A DNA stretch of 64,000 nt from Lacrimispora amygdalina (GTDB lineage: Bacteria > Bacillota > Clostridia > Lachnospirales > Lachnospiraceae). This document shows, piece after piece, positions 15,521 through 26,796 of this stretch. The stretch covers positions 186,001 to 250,000 of the forward strand of contig NZ_OAOF01000003.1 of the NCBI RefSeq assembly GCF_900205965.1. Direction: 5' to 3'. Both the position numbers and the translations under genes were made by a program. Position 1 is the first letter of the stretch; every line of letters starts with the position of its first letter. A model generated the notes under the pieces. It made no database searches. It was not told the origin of the DNA and saw nothing but the letters and a program-made list of their open reading frames with translations.

Positions 15521-17659
15521 TTAACAGGAGACAGTATTTTGAAGGAATTCATCCAGCATAAGTTTTTCCACTCCTGCCAGAACTGCGATACCGATTCCAT
15601 GAGGATCGTTAAAGCGCCAGCCAAGCTGACGGTAATAGGATCTGCTGTAAGAGCAGTCGGATCCGCGGCATACGCCGTATAAGTCACCTTTCCGGTTAAT
15701 CACAGTTTTTTTCATACCCGTCCATGCCTTTGTTATAGAAGTCATGCACCGGAGGCGCAGATCCTCTTTTATAATACCCAGCCGGATTCCTCTGGAAAAG
15801 GCACAGATGAACATGGATGTTGAAGAGGCCTCATCATAGGTGGCGGGATCATCAAGAATCTGATGCCACATTCCTGTTTCATCCTGTACCTGTAATATGC
15901 CTTCTGTCATTTCAAGGAAAAAGGAAGTGACCGCATCGTAATCCGGGTGCTCTTTTGGAAGGATAAGAAGGAGTTCAGAAAGAGCAAGAACCACCCAGCC
16001 GTTTCCTCTGCTCCAGGGGATCCGGTTCATCTTTCCATAAGTTAAATCAATAATATGGGACATCAGCTTCTTATCTGTCATAAAAAAGTACTGCCTAAAC
16101 AGCTTCGCCTGCCTGCAGGCATCAGTAAGATATGCCGCATCCCCGCTGACCTTATAATACCTGCATAAAAACGGTATGCTCATATACATATCATCGATCC
16201 ACATGGTATTGTTATTCCTGGAAAATACCATATCTTTTTCGCGCCGCTGCCGGTTTCTCATAAAGTCGGCAATCACATCAGCCAGTTTTCTGGCCTCTTT
16301 GACAGGCCGGTATTTATATGCTTCTAAAAGGAAGGACCCAAAAGAGCCGCAGTCATCCAGTTCGCTTAGCCAGCAAAGCTGTGTATTTACTCCCGGATAA
16401 CCAAAAACGGATTTGTCATATACGGAATAATCATACACTGCTGCTGTCATACGTGCATACTCCAGAACGTATTCCTGCCAGTCTTCACGGTTAAGATAAC
16501 GGGCGGCAGTTAACAGACCATATAAGGTAACTCCGCAGGGGTAGGTCCATTTTCCATATAATTCCTCTTCTGCGAAGATTCTCACAGACGAATCCGGTAC
16601 ATCTGCTTTCCAGAAGCAGGTGCCGTTTATGCCTTCATAGACCTTTTCCATAGACAGTAAGTCAGAGACAGGCGGGATATTACCGTCAAACAGGCCGGTA
16701 TAAATCCATTGACCTTCGTAACCTTTCACGCCTGCACATAAAGACAGCGCATTGCCGCCAGTCTCCAGCAGGACAGTCAGTCCGGTTTCTTCGTCCGGCT
16801 GCTTCTGACAAAGAATAAGAATCGTATGAGCGCCGCCAGAAAGCTTCATTTCCGATTCCCAGGTACCGCCCTGCCATTCCCCTTTTAAAACTCCGTCTAT
16901 ATAAAGGGACGCCTGTGTATCACAGCGGATCACTCCATGTACGGTTTTTGCTTCTTCAAGGTAAAATTGGCTTTTTAGTGCTGCTGTTCCATGACTGGAG
17001 GCACCGAAGATACGGGTGATGGGGCAGCAGGACTGTGGCTGTTCATATTCTTCGCAGGGAAACCAGGTTATGCCGTCATAGCAGCCGGAAAGAATTAAGT
17101 TTTGACGTTCCAGGTTCCACTGGTCCGGTTGGCTGTAAACAAATCCTGCCTGTCCGTTCCTGGCTGGTATGGGAGAGAGAAAATGAGGAGGTTCCCATTG
17201 CGGCTTCGCATTCCGGAGTTTCAGACCAAAGCCGACCTCTGTCTTCTCCGTCACCAGGACGAAATGGTTAAGACCTGGTAACAGGGTGATGGAAAAAAAC
17301 GCAGAGGTTTTATAACTCTCGTCACCAGGCAGGGAACGAAATACCTCTTCTCCGTTAACATAACATACTACTGGCCCCTGGCAGCGGACCTCAAAGCTTG
17401 ATGGTGTCTGTTCATGGCTGTAAAGGTCACCTGCCCCATAGCAGATTTCCCCGATTTGCGCCTGAGGAAAGCGGCTGCCAAAATCGAATAAATACCAGCC
17501 TTCTGTATCACATAAAATTCCGGAAGTAAAATCCAGTCTGTACTGATAAGGCACCTGTGGATTTTCTCCGATAAAGCGGTTGGCAAGCAGTGCGATTACT
17601 TCTTTGTCTCTTTCCCCATAAACCGCGTAAGCACTGTCTTCCTGATTAAAATATTTCAT
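15521..17659 (-). CDS. Large GH105/GH88-like glycoside hydrolase
   Basis: A 712-residue protein without a signal peptide. Residues about 345-700 show the alpha/alpha-barrel of GH105 unsaturated rhamnogalacturonyl hydrolases, including NNTMWIDDMYMSIPFLCRYY and the hallmark WSRGNGWVVLAL (near residue 548). The first 330 residues look like beta-sandwich domains and have no counterpart in the usual 370-residue enzymes. The enzyme would remove unsaturated uronic acid from pectin-derived oligosaccharides in the cytoplasm. AAGGAGACC precedes the ATG. It stands alone, with no PTS or ABC importer beside it. Confidence 0.8.
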   Translation of the reverse strand: MKYFNQEDSAYAVYGERDKEVIALLANRFIGENPQVPYQYRLDFTSGILCDTEGWYLFDFGSRFPQAQIGEICYGAGDLYSHEQTPSSFEVRCQGPVVCYVNGEEVFRSLPGDESYKTSAFFSITLLPGLNHFVLVTEKTEVGFGLKLRNAKPQWEPPHFLSPIPARNGQAGFVYSQPDQWNLERQNLILSGCYDGITWFPCEEYEQPQSCCPITRIFGASSHGTAALKSQFYLEEAKTVHGVIRCDTQASLYIDGVLKGEWQGGTWESEMKLSGGAHTILILCQKQPDEETGLTVLLETGGNALSLCAGVKGYEGQWIYTGLFDGNIPPVSDLLSMEKVYEGINGTCFWKADVPDSSVRIFAEEELYGKWTYPCGVTLYGLLTAARYLNREDWQEYVLEYARMTAAVYDYSVYDKSVFGYPGVNTQLCWLSELDDCGSFGSFLLEAYKYRPVKEARKLADVIADFMRNRQRREKDMVFSRNNNTMWIDDMYMSIPFLCRYYKVSGDAAYLTDACRQAKLFRQYFFMTDKKLMSHIIDLTYGKMNRIPWSRGNGWVVLALSELLLILPKEHPDYDAVTSFFLEMTEGILQVQDETGMWHQILDDPATYDEASSTSMFICAFSRGIRLGIIKEDLRLRCMTSITKAWTGMKKTVINRKGDLYGVCRGSDCSYSRSYYRQLGWRFNDPHGIGIAVLAGVEKLMLDEFLQNTVSC

Positions 17660-17959
17660 AACTGGTCTCCTTAAGTTTAAGTTTGAGAGTGATAGGAGCC
17701 GAAATGGAAAAGATCATTGTGAAAACCGACAGAAAAACCTTTCCATTTATGATATAATTGTAGCGAATGTATAGTTTTTAGTCAAGAAAATAAAACCCAC
17801 TTCCCTTGAGCACAGGAAAATGATAGTATTAACATACCAATGTACTATGAATGTACATAAAACTGCCAGAAAATTCATTTTTGCAGGTAAGGGAAACATG
17901 CTAGAATAATCATATAAGGCACGGACACGTAGCCGTTTCAGGAGAAGGAGCAGAGGCAT
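17660..17959. other. Divergent intergenic region between GH105 and hydE
   Basis: AT-rich, no coding frame supported. A possible hydE promoter is TTGCAG (17881-17886), an 18-bp gap and AATAAT (17905-17910). No convincing promoter was found for the minus strand. Confidence 0.45.
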
Positions 17960-19000
17960 ATGAGAGAACTGATCGATAAATTATATAAAAATCATGACCT
18001 GGAAAAGGAAGAGTTCGTTTATTTAATAGAGAATTTTGACAAAGATGCCAGTGAATATCTTTTTTCCCTGGCCCGGACAACCAGCCAGGAGCATTTTCAA
18101 AAAGAAGTTTTTATCAGAGGATTGATTGAATTTACCAATTATTGTAAGAATGACTGTTTTTATTGCGGAATCAGAAGAAGCAATCAAAATGTCAGCCGTT
18201 ACCGCTTAAGCAAAGAGGAGATTCTTTCCTGCTGTAAGAACGGTTATGAGCTGGGATTTCGGACCTTCGTCCTTCAGGGCGGGGAAGATGCAGCATTTAC
18301 AGATGAAATCATGACCGATATTATTAAAGAAATAAGAGAGGGATACCCGGACTGTGCCATTACCCTTTCCATCGGAGAAAAAAGCTATGAGCAGTATCTG
18401 GCATATTTTGAGGCTGGTGCCAACCGGTTCCTTCTGCGCCACGAAACTGCCAGCGAAGAGCATTATAAAAAGCTTCATCCGGAGTCTCTTTCCCTTGAGA
18501 ACCGTAAGGAATGCTTATGGAATTTAAAAAAGATCGGATATCAGGTGGGAACCGGCTTTATGGTAGGGTCTCCTTACCAGACCCCTGAATGTCTGGCAGA
18601 GGATCTTAAGTTTATTAAAGAGCTGTCTCCGCAGATGGTGGGAATCGGACCTTTTATACCCCATAAGGAGACTCCTTTTAAGGATTTTCCCGCCGGCAGC
18701 ATGGATTTAACCCTGTTTCTGATCGGATTGATCAGACTCATGCTTCCCAATGCCTTAATACCGGCTACCACCGCGCTGGGAACCATTGATCCAAAAGGAA
18801 GAGAGAAAGGAATTTTATCCGGTTCCAATGTTCTAATGCCCAATTTATCGCCCATTGGTGTGAGAAAGAAATATGAACTTTATGACAATAAAATCTGTAC
18901 CGGAGAAGAAGCGGCGGAGTGTAATGTGTGCCTGAGAAACCGGGTTTCTTCCATTGGTTACAACGTGGTAGAAAAGAGAGGCGATTTTGTAGAGATTTAA
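17960..19000 (+). CDS. hydE: [FeFe] hydrogenase maturase HydE (radical SAM)
   Basis: A 346-residue cytoplasmic radical SAM enzyme. Cys62, Cys66 and Cys69 (YCKNDCFYCG) bind the SAM cluster. It acts with HydF and HydG in building the H-cluster of [FeFe] hydrogenase. The length and the segments RGLIEFTNYC, LQGGEDAAFT, GFMVGSPYQT and GPFIPHKETPF are typical of HydE. They distinguish it from biotin synthase, which it resembles. GGAGAAGGAG precedes the ATG. HydF and HydG are not in the window, so the maturase genes are scattered. Confidence 0.92.
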   Translation: MRELIDKLYKNHDLEKEEFVYLIENFDKDASEYLFSLARTTSQEHFQKEVFIRGLIEFTNYCKNDCFYCGIRRSNQNVSRYRLSKEEILSCCKNGYELGFRTFVLQGGEDAAFTDEIMTDIIKEIREGYPDCAITLSIGEKSYEQYLAYFEAGANRFLLRHETASEEHYKKLHPESLSLENRKECLWNLKKIGYQVGTGFMVGSPYQTPECLAEDLKFIKELSPQMVGIGPFIPHKETPFKDFPAGSMDLTLFLIGLIRLMLPNALIPATTALGTIDPKGREKGILSGSNVLMPNLSPIGVRKKYELYDNKICTGEEAAECNVCLRNRVSSIGYNVVEKRGDFVEI

Positions 19001-19158
19001 CAAACTTTTCCCCGCAAACGTTGATTTTCTGGACTTATATCACCATAGCGTTTCGATGTTTTGATACATTGACAACTGTTAATATGATATATTCCGAAAA
19101 TAACCTCATATATGGCATGAATAAAGAAAATAGTCAAATAATTAACAAATTAATGTTG

Positions 19159-19187
19159 TTGCTTAACAGGAATTTAATCTATATAAT
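19159..19187 (+). promoter_or_regulatory. Promoter of the yitT-type gene
   Basis: TTGCTT (19159-19164), 17-bp spacer, TATAAT (19182-19187), about 45 nt before the start codon. Confidence 0.65.
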
Positions 19188-19232
19188 AGGTGTCGGTGTA
19201 ATGACATACCTACTGGAATGAGGAGAGCAACG

Positions 19233-20057
19233 ATGAAAAAAAAGCTATTTTGGATAGCAATCGGCCAGTTTATCTCTGCATGTGCATACTGCCAGATTTT
19301 AAACGCCAACAATTTAGTGGCTACCGGACTTGGAGGTCTGGCAACTGTTTTTAACCGCCTGACTGGAGCTAATGTACAGCTGCTTTTAATAATCATGGCA
19401 CTGCCTATCTTTATCTGGGCATTTTTCAGATACAGCAGAAAACAGATTTTTTATGCAGGGTTCAGCTATTTTATGTTTACTTTTTATGTGGGAATCGTAA
19501 ATCAGATTCTGCCCCAGCTTCATACAGATCCTATCGCAGCAGCCATCAGCGGCGGCGTTGTGGGAGGAATTGCCGGCGGTATTATTATGAAACAAAGGGT
19601 TGCAAACGGACCGGAATCCATTGTGGCATTGTATCTGAAAGAAAAAAGGGGTTTGTCAATCGGATCCTACTATTTAATTCTTAACACGGTAGTAATTGGT
19701 TCCTCTATCATATACGGAGATATTACGATGATCATTTATTCCCTGATCTGCACATTTGTCCAGAGTGTGGTGACCGATAAGCTGATCATTGGATTTGAGA
19801 AATATTATAATGTTAATATCATGTCAGATCAGTATTTAGAGATTACACAGTTTATCCGCAACGATTTAAACCGGGGAGCAACTTTTATTCAGGGAATGGA
19901 TACCACCAATGTTAAGAAGAAGATGCTGATTCAGGCAGTGGTAAACCAGCAGGAGTTAATTGCAATTAAAGAGTTTGTAAGATCCTTTCATGATGACAGC
20001 TTTATCTGCGCGAATTTAAGCAATAATATTATAGGCAGAGGATTTGATATAGAATAA
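19233..20057 (+). CDS. YitT family membrane protein
   Basis: A 274-residue protein with about five membrane helices in the first 185 residues, including the family-typical glycine-rich ISGGVVGGIAGGIIM. A cytoplasmic DUF2179 domain (about 190-274, MLIQAVVNQQELIAIKEFV) follows. YitT proteins are widespread in Firmicutes; their transport function is unproven. The ATG at 19233 is used because GAGGAGAG lies 8 nt upstream; the ATG at 19218 overlaps that site. Monocistronic: own promoter and a strong terminator. Confidence 0.85.
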   Translation: MKKKLFWIAIGQFISACAYCQILNANNLVATGLGGLATVFNRLTGANVQLLLIIMALPIFIWAFFRYSRKQIFYAGFSYFMFTFYVGIVNQILPQLHTDPIAAAISGGVVGGIAGGIIMKQRVANGPESIVALYLKEKRGLSIGSYYLILNTVVIGSSIIYGDITMIIYSLICTFVQSVVTDKLIIGFEKYYNVNIMSDQYLEITQFIRNDLNRGATFIQGMDTTNVKKKMLIQAVVNQQELIAIKEFVRSFHDDSFICANLSNNIIGRGFDIE

Positions 20058-20070
20058 AGAAAAAACAGAA

Positions 20071-20111
20071 ACTGCCGGCAATTACCAATTGGTATTGCCG
20101 GCAGTGTTTTT
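20071..20111. terminator. Bidirectional terminator
   Basis: ACTGCCGGCAAT / ATTGCCGGCAGT, a perfect 12-bp stem, with a T run on the plus strand and an A run (20060-20065) serving the minus strand. Confidence 0.92.
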
Positions 20112-20712
20112 AATTGGATACCATCTCAATTACATATGCATTGGTTTGGGGAGGAATGCTTGCAGTCTGGAAGCTGGCATGTTTAATCCGGACCATTTCT
20201 CCTGGCACTAAATCGGCCAGAGTAACAGGGGTTCCATTCTGGTCTAAGATCTGGGTAGCATTGGTAATGAGAAAACGCATCTGACCCCTTTCATCATTGG
20301 GGTTGCCTGTATAAACAAAATGGTTCTCCGGATCAATCCAGACAATCCGGTCTGTGGTTACGACATAGGAGGTGACTTCTAGCATGGCTATAACCCGGTA
20401 GGCGTTTGACTGGGGAGGAATACTTCTTGTCATTACAGTAGAAAAAGCCGCATTGACATAGGTTCCTTTTAGAATACTGCATAAACTGATTGTTTCTCCG
20501 AATTGATCAATTAGAATGGTGTCCCATCCGATATTTAACTGGACCAGTTCTATATTTACCATATCATTCTCGCCGGCTACGGCATATGAAATAATTAAGT
20601 ATCCCGTTCTGCTGTTGGAAGTATACATCTCCTCCACAAGGGCATTTTTCACTTCTATAATGCTTCCGTTTATTGTAATCGTTTCTCTTGTGTCCCCGCT
20701 TTCTGCCATCAT
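20110..20712 (-). CDS. Hypothetical protein with two repeated beta domains
   Basis: A 200-residue soluble protein that I do not recognise. It contains an internal duplication: TRSIPPQSNAYRVIAM near residue 95 and TASIPPQTNAYVIEMV at the C-terminus. Each is preceded by a stretch about setting and reading a small hydrophobic core (ISLCSILKGTYVNAAFS and VTLADLVPGEMVRIKHAS). Composition suggests two OB- or beta-barrel-like domains. GGGAG lies about 9 nt before the ATG at 20712. There are no cysteines beyond one and no membrane segment. Alone between two terminated or divergent genes. Confidence 0.7.
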   Translation of the reverse strand: MMAESGDTRETITINGSIIEVKNALVEEMYTSNSRTGYLIISYAVAGENDMVNIELVQLNIGWDTILIDQFGETISLCSILKGTYVNAAFSTVMTRSIPPQSNAYRVIAMLEVTSYVVTTDRIVWIDPENHFVYTGNPNDERGQMRFLITNATQILDQNGTPVTLADLVPGEMVRIKHASFQTASIPPQTNAYVIEMVSN

Positions 20713-20949
20713 ATAGTCAGTCTCCCTTGATTAAAAGATTCTATTTCATTATATGCATGGTGTTATGTTGTATGTAACCGCAAAAAAGAAGACTTTACCA
20801 CTTTAAAAATGGAAAAAAGATTCATTCAGTTAAATGATGATTTATGATACTATGTAAATATGCATAAAAATATGGAGATGTATTTTAATAAAAGATGAAA
20901 AATATACAAAAAAGTATGACGCGGGCAGTGATTGACAGGGGTGAAAAGA

Positions 20950-22857
20950 ATGGACAGGCGAATGAAGCAGATCTTAGATATTTTATCAGACAGAGATTAC
21001 TGTACAGCAGAGATGCTTGCACAACAGATTCATGCAGGGACAAAAACGGTTCGTAATCTTTTAAAAGAGATCAGTCAGGAGATCGAGCCTTATGGTGCGG
21101 GAATCCTATCGAAATACGGAGTTGGTTATTTCCTCAATATTCAGGATCATGAAAAATATGAGGCTTACTGCCGTGAAAGCTGCGCCCGTGGTTTGGAAGA
21201 ATATTTACCTTCTACTTCAGAAGAACGGGTACAATATTTACTGGAGTACTTAATCAACAGCGAATCCTATGCAAAACTGGAGGAATTAAGCGAAAGCCTT
21301 TATATATCCAAACGAACGCTAACGGAAGATCTAAAGGAAGTCGAGCAGTTTTTAAATAAATTTAATATCCGGATTATACGTAAGCCAAACTATGGAATCC
21401 GCCTTGAAGGGAAAGAATTTGATACCAGACTCTGTATTGCATCATTTTCCGGAAAGAGACTTCACAAGGGAAATGAAAGCATGGACGAGATTGCTGCCAT
21501 TGTATCCATGGTTTTAAAGGAAAATGATTTTTTGATTACCGGGGCGGCTTATCAGAATCTGGTTGTCCATCTTTATATCGCCATCAGCAGGATTATGGAA
21601 AGCCACTACGTTCCTATGCCGGAAGGGCTTCTTGATAATCCGGAAGAGCGGTATGAATATCATATAGCAAAATCGATAGCAGCAAAGCTGGAAGAACGGT
21701 TTCACTTAAGTTTTCCTGAAAATGAGGTTATCTACATTGCCATTCATCTGGCTGGGAAAAAGATGTTTTTGCAGGAAGCAGGTTCAGGAGAAAATGTAAT
21801 TATTACCCAGGAGATCAGTGATCTTGTAACTGCTATGCTGGAACGGGTATATGATCTGTTTAAATTTGATTTTCGAAGTGATTTAGAATTGAGAATGATC
21901 TTAAGCCAGCATCTGGTGCCATTAAGTGTCAGGATCCGTTTTGATATGGATATGAAAAATCCCATGCTGCGTGATGTAAAGGAAAAATTCTGCCTGTCCT
22001 ATACCATGTCTTGTAATGCAGTCACTGTGCTTAATGAACATTTTAAGGTCTCCTTATCTGAGGATGAGGTGGCTTACTTTGCTTTCGCCTTTGCACTGGC
22101 CCTTGAACGGAAGAAAACAGAAATTAAGAAGAAAAATATTATTCTGGTTTGTTCCTCCGGGAGGGGAAGTGCCCAGCTTTTGCAGTACAAATACAAGAAT
22201 TCCTTTAAGGATTATATCGATGATATCATTGCCTGCGACGTTGGAAGCTTATATAAGATGGACTTTTCCAGATATGACTATATCTTTACCACGGTACCCA
22301 TCACCCTGTCTGTTCCGCTGCCCATTCTGGAAGTGGAATATTTTCTCGGTGACGAGGATATTGTAAATGTTAAGAAAGCCCTTTGTGCCCAGAAATCGTT
22401 TTCTGTCCGGAATTATTATGAACGGGAGTTGTTTCTGCCGCACTTAAAGTTCCGGACAAAAACTGAAGTGCTTCGCTTTATGTGTCAGTTTGTCATTGAA
22501 AAGAAGAATCTGCCAGAGGAATTTTATGAATCGGTGCTCAGGCGGGAACGGGTGGCAAAAACAGCCTTTGGCAATCAGGTGGCAATGCCTCATGCTTATA
22601 AAGCCATGAGCAGTGAGACCTTTGTCTGTGTGGGAATTCTTGATGAGCCGGTGGAGTGGGGAGATCAGAAAATCCGGGCTGTTTTCCTGGTGTGTATTGC
22701 GGACAAGGACCATACCAGCGCAGAGCTGCAGCATTTTTATCAGCTGACTGCATCTTTTCTGTTAAGTCAGAAGCAGATTCAGGAACTGGTAAAAAAGCAG
22801 GATTTTGATGCTTTTATTAAGGCTATGGCACAGATGGAAGAAACTCATCCGATGTAA
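20950..22857 (+). CDS. LicR/MtlR-type PRD activator with EIIB and EIIA domains
   Basis: A 635-residue PTS-controlled transcription activator. In order: HTH_11 (5-60), Mga-like HTH (80-165), PRD1 (about 175-280), PRD2 (290-390), EIIB-Gat-like domain with the cysteine of LVCSSGRGSA (near 400), and an EIIA Fru/Mtl domain with MPHAYK (His near 545). Phosphorylation of PRD and EII domains couples its activity to sugar flux. The ATG at 20950 follows AGGGGTG; an in-frame TTG at 20932 is less likely. It sits next to the beta-glucoside genes at 23406-28639, its likely targets. Confidence 0.85.
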   Translation: MDRRMKQILDILSDRDYCTAEMLAQQIHAGTKTVRNLLKEISQEIEPYGAGILSKYGVGYFLNIQDHEKYEAYCRESCARGLEEYLPSTSEERVQYLLEYLINSESYAKLEELSESLYISKRTLTEDLKEVEQFLNKFNIRIIRKPNYGIRLEGKEFDTRLCIASFSGKRLHKGNESMDEIAAIVSMVLKENDFLITGAAYQNLVVHLYIAISRIMESHYVPMPEGLLDNPEERYEYHIAKSIAAKLEERFHLSFPENEVIYIAIHLAGKKMFLQEAGSGENVIITQEISDLVTAMLERVYDLFKFDFRSDLELRMILSQHLVPLSVRIRFDMDMKNPMLRDVKEKFCLSYTMSCNAVTVLNEHFKVSLSEDEVAYFAFAFALALERKKTEIKKKNIILVCSSGRGSAQLLQYKYKNSFKDYIDDIIACDVGSLYKMDFSRYDYIFTTVPITLSVPLPILEVEYFLGDEDIVNVKKALCAQKSFSVRNYYERELFLPHLKFRTKTEVLRFMCQFVIEKKNLPEEFYESVLRRERVAKTAFGNQVAMPHAYKAMSSETFVCVGILDEPVEWGDQKIRAVFLVCIADKDHTSAELQHFYQLTASFLLSQKQIQELVKKQDFDAFIKAMAQMEETHPM

Positions 22858-22903
22858 TATTTTAGAAAGAAGTGGATTAATAAGATTAATGTTCAGCTTG
22901 ATG

Positions 22904-23200
22904 TTAATTAATAAGATAAGATATTGTAATAAAATAAAAATATATTAATAGTGATATTATATTAATTATTAAAAAAATACAAATATATAACATGTCCTTT
23001 TTTTTCAATTCTTTACGTTGAGACCAATATGTAGTTAAGTAAGATGCTACATTTCCAACCAGTAACATCATAAATAATTCATAGATAAAAAATGAACAAG
23101 CTATTATAGTCTTTTTTCCAATAACCATAAGCAGTAACGTTATGATACTTAATAAAATTACTATTATACTGATTATCCAATATCTTTTGGATTTTTTCAT
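22904..23200 (-). CDS. Small three-helix membrane protein
   Basis: A 98-residue, very hydrophobic protein with three predicted membrane helices (about 8-28, 34-56 and 70-92) and basic loops (SQRKELKKKD). It has no recognisable family. AAAGGAAGTGG stands before the ATG, which supports a real gene. It is more AT-rich than the flanking sugar genes and on the opposite strand to the regulator, so it may be an insertion between regulator and glycosidase. Confidence 0.6.
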   Translation of the reverse strand: MKKSKRYWIISIIVILLSIITLLLMVIGKKTIIACSFFIYELFMMLLVGNVASYLTTYWSQRKELKKKDMLYICIFLIINIISLLIYFYFITISYLIN

Positions 23201-23405
23201 AGATATCCACTTCCTTTACAAAAATAATAAATAGCTAATATTTAATATCTTCTATTATACATTAAAATCACCTGTAATTATTACGAGTATATATGCAACT
23301 TTTAATATTATAGAACGAGTACCTCCCGTAAATTATGAACAATAAATATAATAATAGGGTAGCTCTGAAAACTGAACTACCCTAAATATCATTTATTCTT
23401 TTTAT

Positions 23406-24923
<1,518 letters not shown>

Positions 24924-24937
24924 TTATATTCCATGCT

Positions 24938-24966
24938 ATTATAACAGAGCGAAAGATCAACATCAA
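24938..24966 (-). promoter_or_regulatory. Promoter of the 6-phospho-beta-glucosidase gene
   Basis: On the minus strand TTGATG (24966-24961), 17-bp spacer and TATAAT (24943-24938), about 45 nt from the start codon. Confidence 0.7.
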
Positions 24967-25200
24967 AGAACACTTTTTCCAAATTAGTAGTGGTGTCTGC
25001 TTCTTTGGAGCGAAGAAGAAAATGCCATTATCAAAATGGAAAAACTGAACATGGAGTTTGATAGATAGATGTGATATCATGTCAATACGCATAAGAAAAC
25101 CGAAAAAATATCGAAAAAAGTGGGGGAGATGCACAAAAATGAGGTGTATGCGTGACGTTAGTAAGTAAATACCGTTAATACGGTGGAGATGGAGGAAAAG
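24967..25200. promoter_or_regulatory. Control region of the beta-glucoside PTS operon
   Basis: No coding frame is supported. I find no clear plus-strand sigma-A promoter, as expected if a LicR-type activator is needed. A perfect 14-bp palindrome ACCGTTAATACGGT (25171-25184) sits just before the ribosome binding site of the EIIC gene. Confidence 0.45.
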
Positions 25201-26511
25201 ATGAAAGACAAATTAATGAATGGCATGCTGTCTGCAGCGGGGGCAATGCAGACGCAAAGACATCTGGCAGCAATTAAGAATGCATTTATGAGCCTTCTGC
25301 CAATTATCATTATCGGCTCATTTTGTACACTGTTTTCCAATGTAATCTGCAACACCACACCAGGATATTTCAGCCTTGCCAACATACCTGGTTTAAGCTT
25401 CCTTGGAAAGCTGAACCCGATGTTTACGGCAGCTAATTACGGAACCATGAATTTTATTGCTATCGGTTGTGTGATCTTAATTGCCATGGAGCTGGGGGAA
25501 TATTACGGAATTACTGATAAGGCATTACCAATTGTAGCTCTGGGCGCCTATATCTCTCTCTGTGCTTTTACTGCCAGCGGGAAAGCAGCTGACGGAACCG
25601 AAGTTGCAATAACCAATGTTCTTTCCAGAGTGTATACCAACGCACAGGGTCTGTTTGTGGGAATGTTTGCTTCCATAGCTGCTACGGAAATTTACTGCCG
25701 GCTGGTAAAGAGCGGAAAGCTGGAAATACATATGCCGGATGCCGTTCCCTCCAATGTGGCAAGGTCCTTTACCATCCTGTTTCCGTCACTCATTACCGTG
25801 CTCTTAATTTCAACGGTAGGATTGGTATTTGAAATGGTCACAGGCATGACATTATTTAATGCCATAACTGCATTTATTCAGAGACCGCTGTCTCATATTC
25901 TAACCAGCTTCCCCGGGTATATTACCCTGATTTTTATCACCACAGTTTTATGGACTTTTGGTATTCATGGAACCCAGGTGACAAAGGCAGTATATGATCC
26001 CATTCTTCTGGCTGCCTTTGCAGAAAATGAGGCCGCTTATGCTGCAGGAACAGCGATTCCCAATATTATCAGTACCCCTTTTATGTCCTGCTTTTCAACC
26101 GTTACCGGAGCAGGAATTACAGGAGGACTGATCATTGCAATCATGCTGTTTTCCAAGCGTGCGGACTATAAGGCAATTGCAAAGCTGGCGCTTCCCTGTG
26201 CGGTTTTCAACATCAATGAACCGCTGGTCTTTGGTCTTCCTATCGTAATGAATCCGGTACTTGCTATTCCATTTATGATATCACCGGCAGTGTCCGCTAC
26301 CTTTGCCTACGCCATGACAAAGATCGGCTTCTGCGGAAGATTGGTGGTAAATGCACCGTGGACCACACCACCCGGACTTATGGCGTTTCTTTGCTCCGGC
26401 GGTAATATAGGGGCAGCAATAACTCAGATTATCTGTATCCTCCTCGCATTTGTTGTATATATCCCGTTTGTTCTGATAGCAAACAAACAGCAGGTTGTTA
26501 CAGAAGAATAA
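25201..26511 (+). CDS. PTS EIIC, lactose/cellobiose family
   Basis: A 436-residue polytopic permease of the Lac/Cel EIIC family: LMNGMLSAAGAMQTQRHLAAIKNAF at the start, FGIHGTQVTKAVYDP in the middle and NINEPLVFGLPIVMNP, the conserved NEP loop, later. It moves a beta-glucoside, probably cellobiose, into the cell while EIIB phosphorylates it. The ATG at 25201 is chosen because GGAGG lies 6 nt upstream; ATGs at 25183 and 25189 lie before it. It heads an operon with EIIA and EIIB encoded separately, and is divergent from the phospho-glucosidase. Confidence 0.9.
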   Translation: MKDKLMNGMLSAAGAMQTQRHLAAIKNAFMSLLPIIIIGSFCTLFSNVICNTTPGYFSLANIPGLSFLGKLNPMFTAANYGTMNFIAIGCVILIAMELGEYYGITDKALPIVALGAYISLCAFTASGKAADGTEVAITNVLSRVYTNAQGLFVGMFASIAATEIYCRLVKSGKLEIHMPDAVPSNVARSFTILFPSLITVLLISTVGLVFEMVTGMTLFNAITAFIQRPLSHILTSFPGYITLIFITTVLWTFGIHGTQVTKAVYDPILLAAFAENEAAYAAGTAIPNIISTPFMSCFSTVTGAGITGGLIIAIMLFSKRADYKAIAKLALPCAVFNINEPLVFGLPIVMNPVLAIPFMISPAVSATFAYAMTKIGFCGRLVVNAPWTTPPGLMAFLCSGGNIGAAITQIICILLAFVVYIPFVLIANKQQVVTEE

Positions 26512-26569
26512 CAGTTTCAAACAGAATGAGGCGATTATGAGTCTGACAAAAAGAGGAGGAAATTGGAAC

Positions 26570-26776
26570 ATGAAGGAAAAGGATGAGCTTCAGGTGACAG
26601 ACGTATTTTCAAAAGCAAGAATTATTTCATATCTGTGGATTGTATTATGTCCGCCTTATGGACTTTTCCGGGTATGGAATTCTTCATCTGAATTTCGCAG
26701 ACCGGAAAAATGGGTATGGACCATGATTGCGATCTGCACCCTGTTTACATTTGTGAAACTCATAATCGCTGGTTAG
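26570..26776 (+). CDS. Small membrane protein in the PTS operon
   Basis: A 68-residue protein with two probable membrane helices (IISYLWIVLCPPYGLFRVW and WVWTMIAICTLFTFVKLIIA). The CPPYGLFRVW turn recalls small zinc-ribbon-less membrane proteins of Firmicutes, but I cannot name a family. AAGAGGAGGA lies 9 nt before the ATG at 26570. It is placed between EIIC and EIIA and reads in the same direction, so it is cotranscribed and may assist the permease. Confidence 0.6.
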   Translation: MKEKDELQVTDVFSKARIISYLWIVLCPPYGLFRVWNSSSEFRRPEKWVWTMIAICTLFTFVKLIIAG

Positions 26777-26796
26777 GAGAGAGAGGCAGCATAGTG

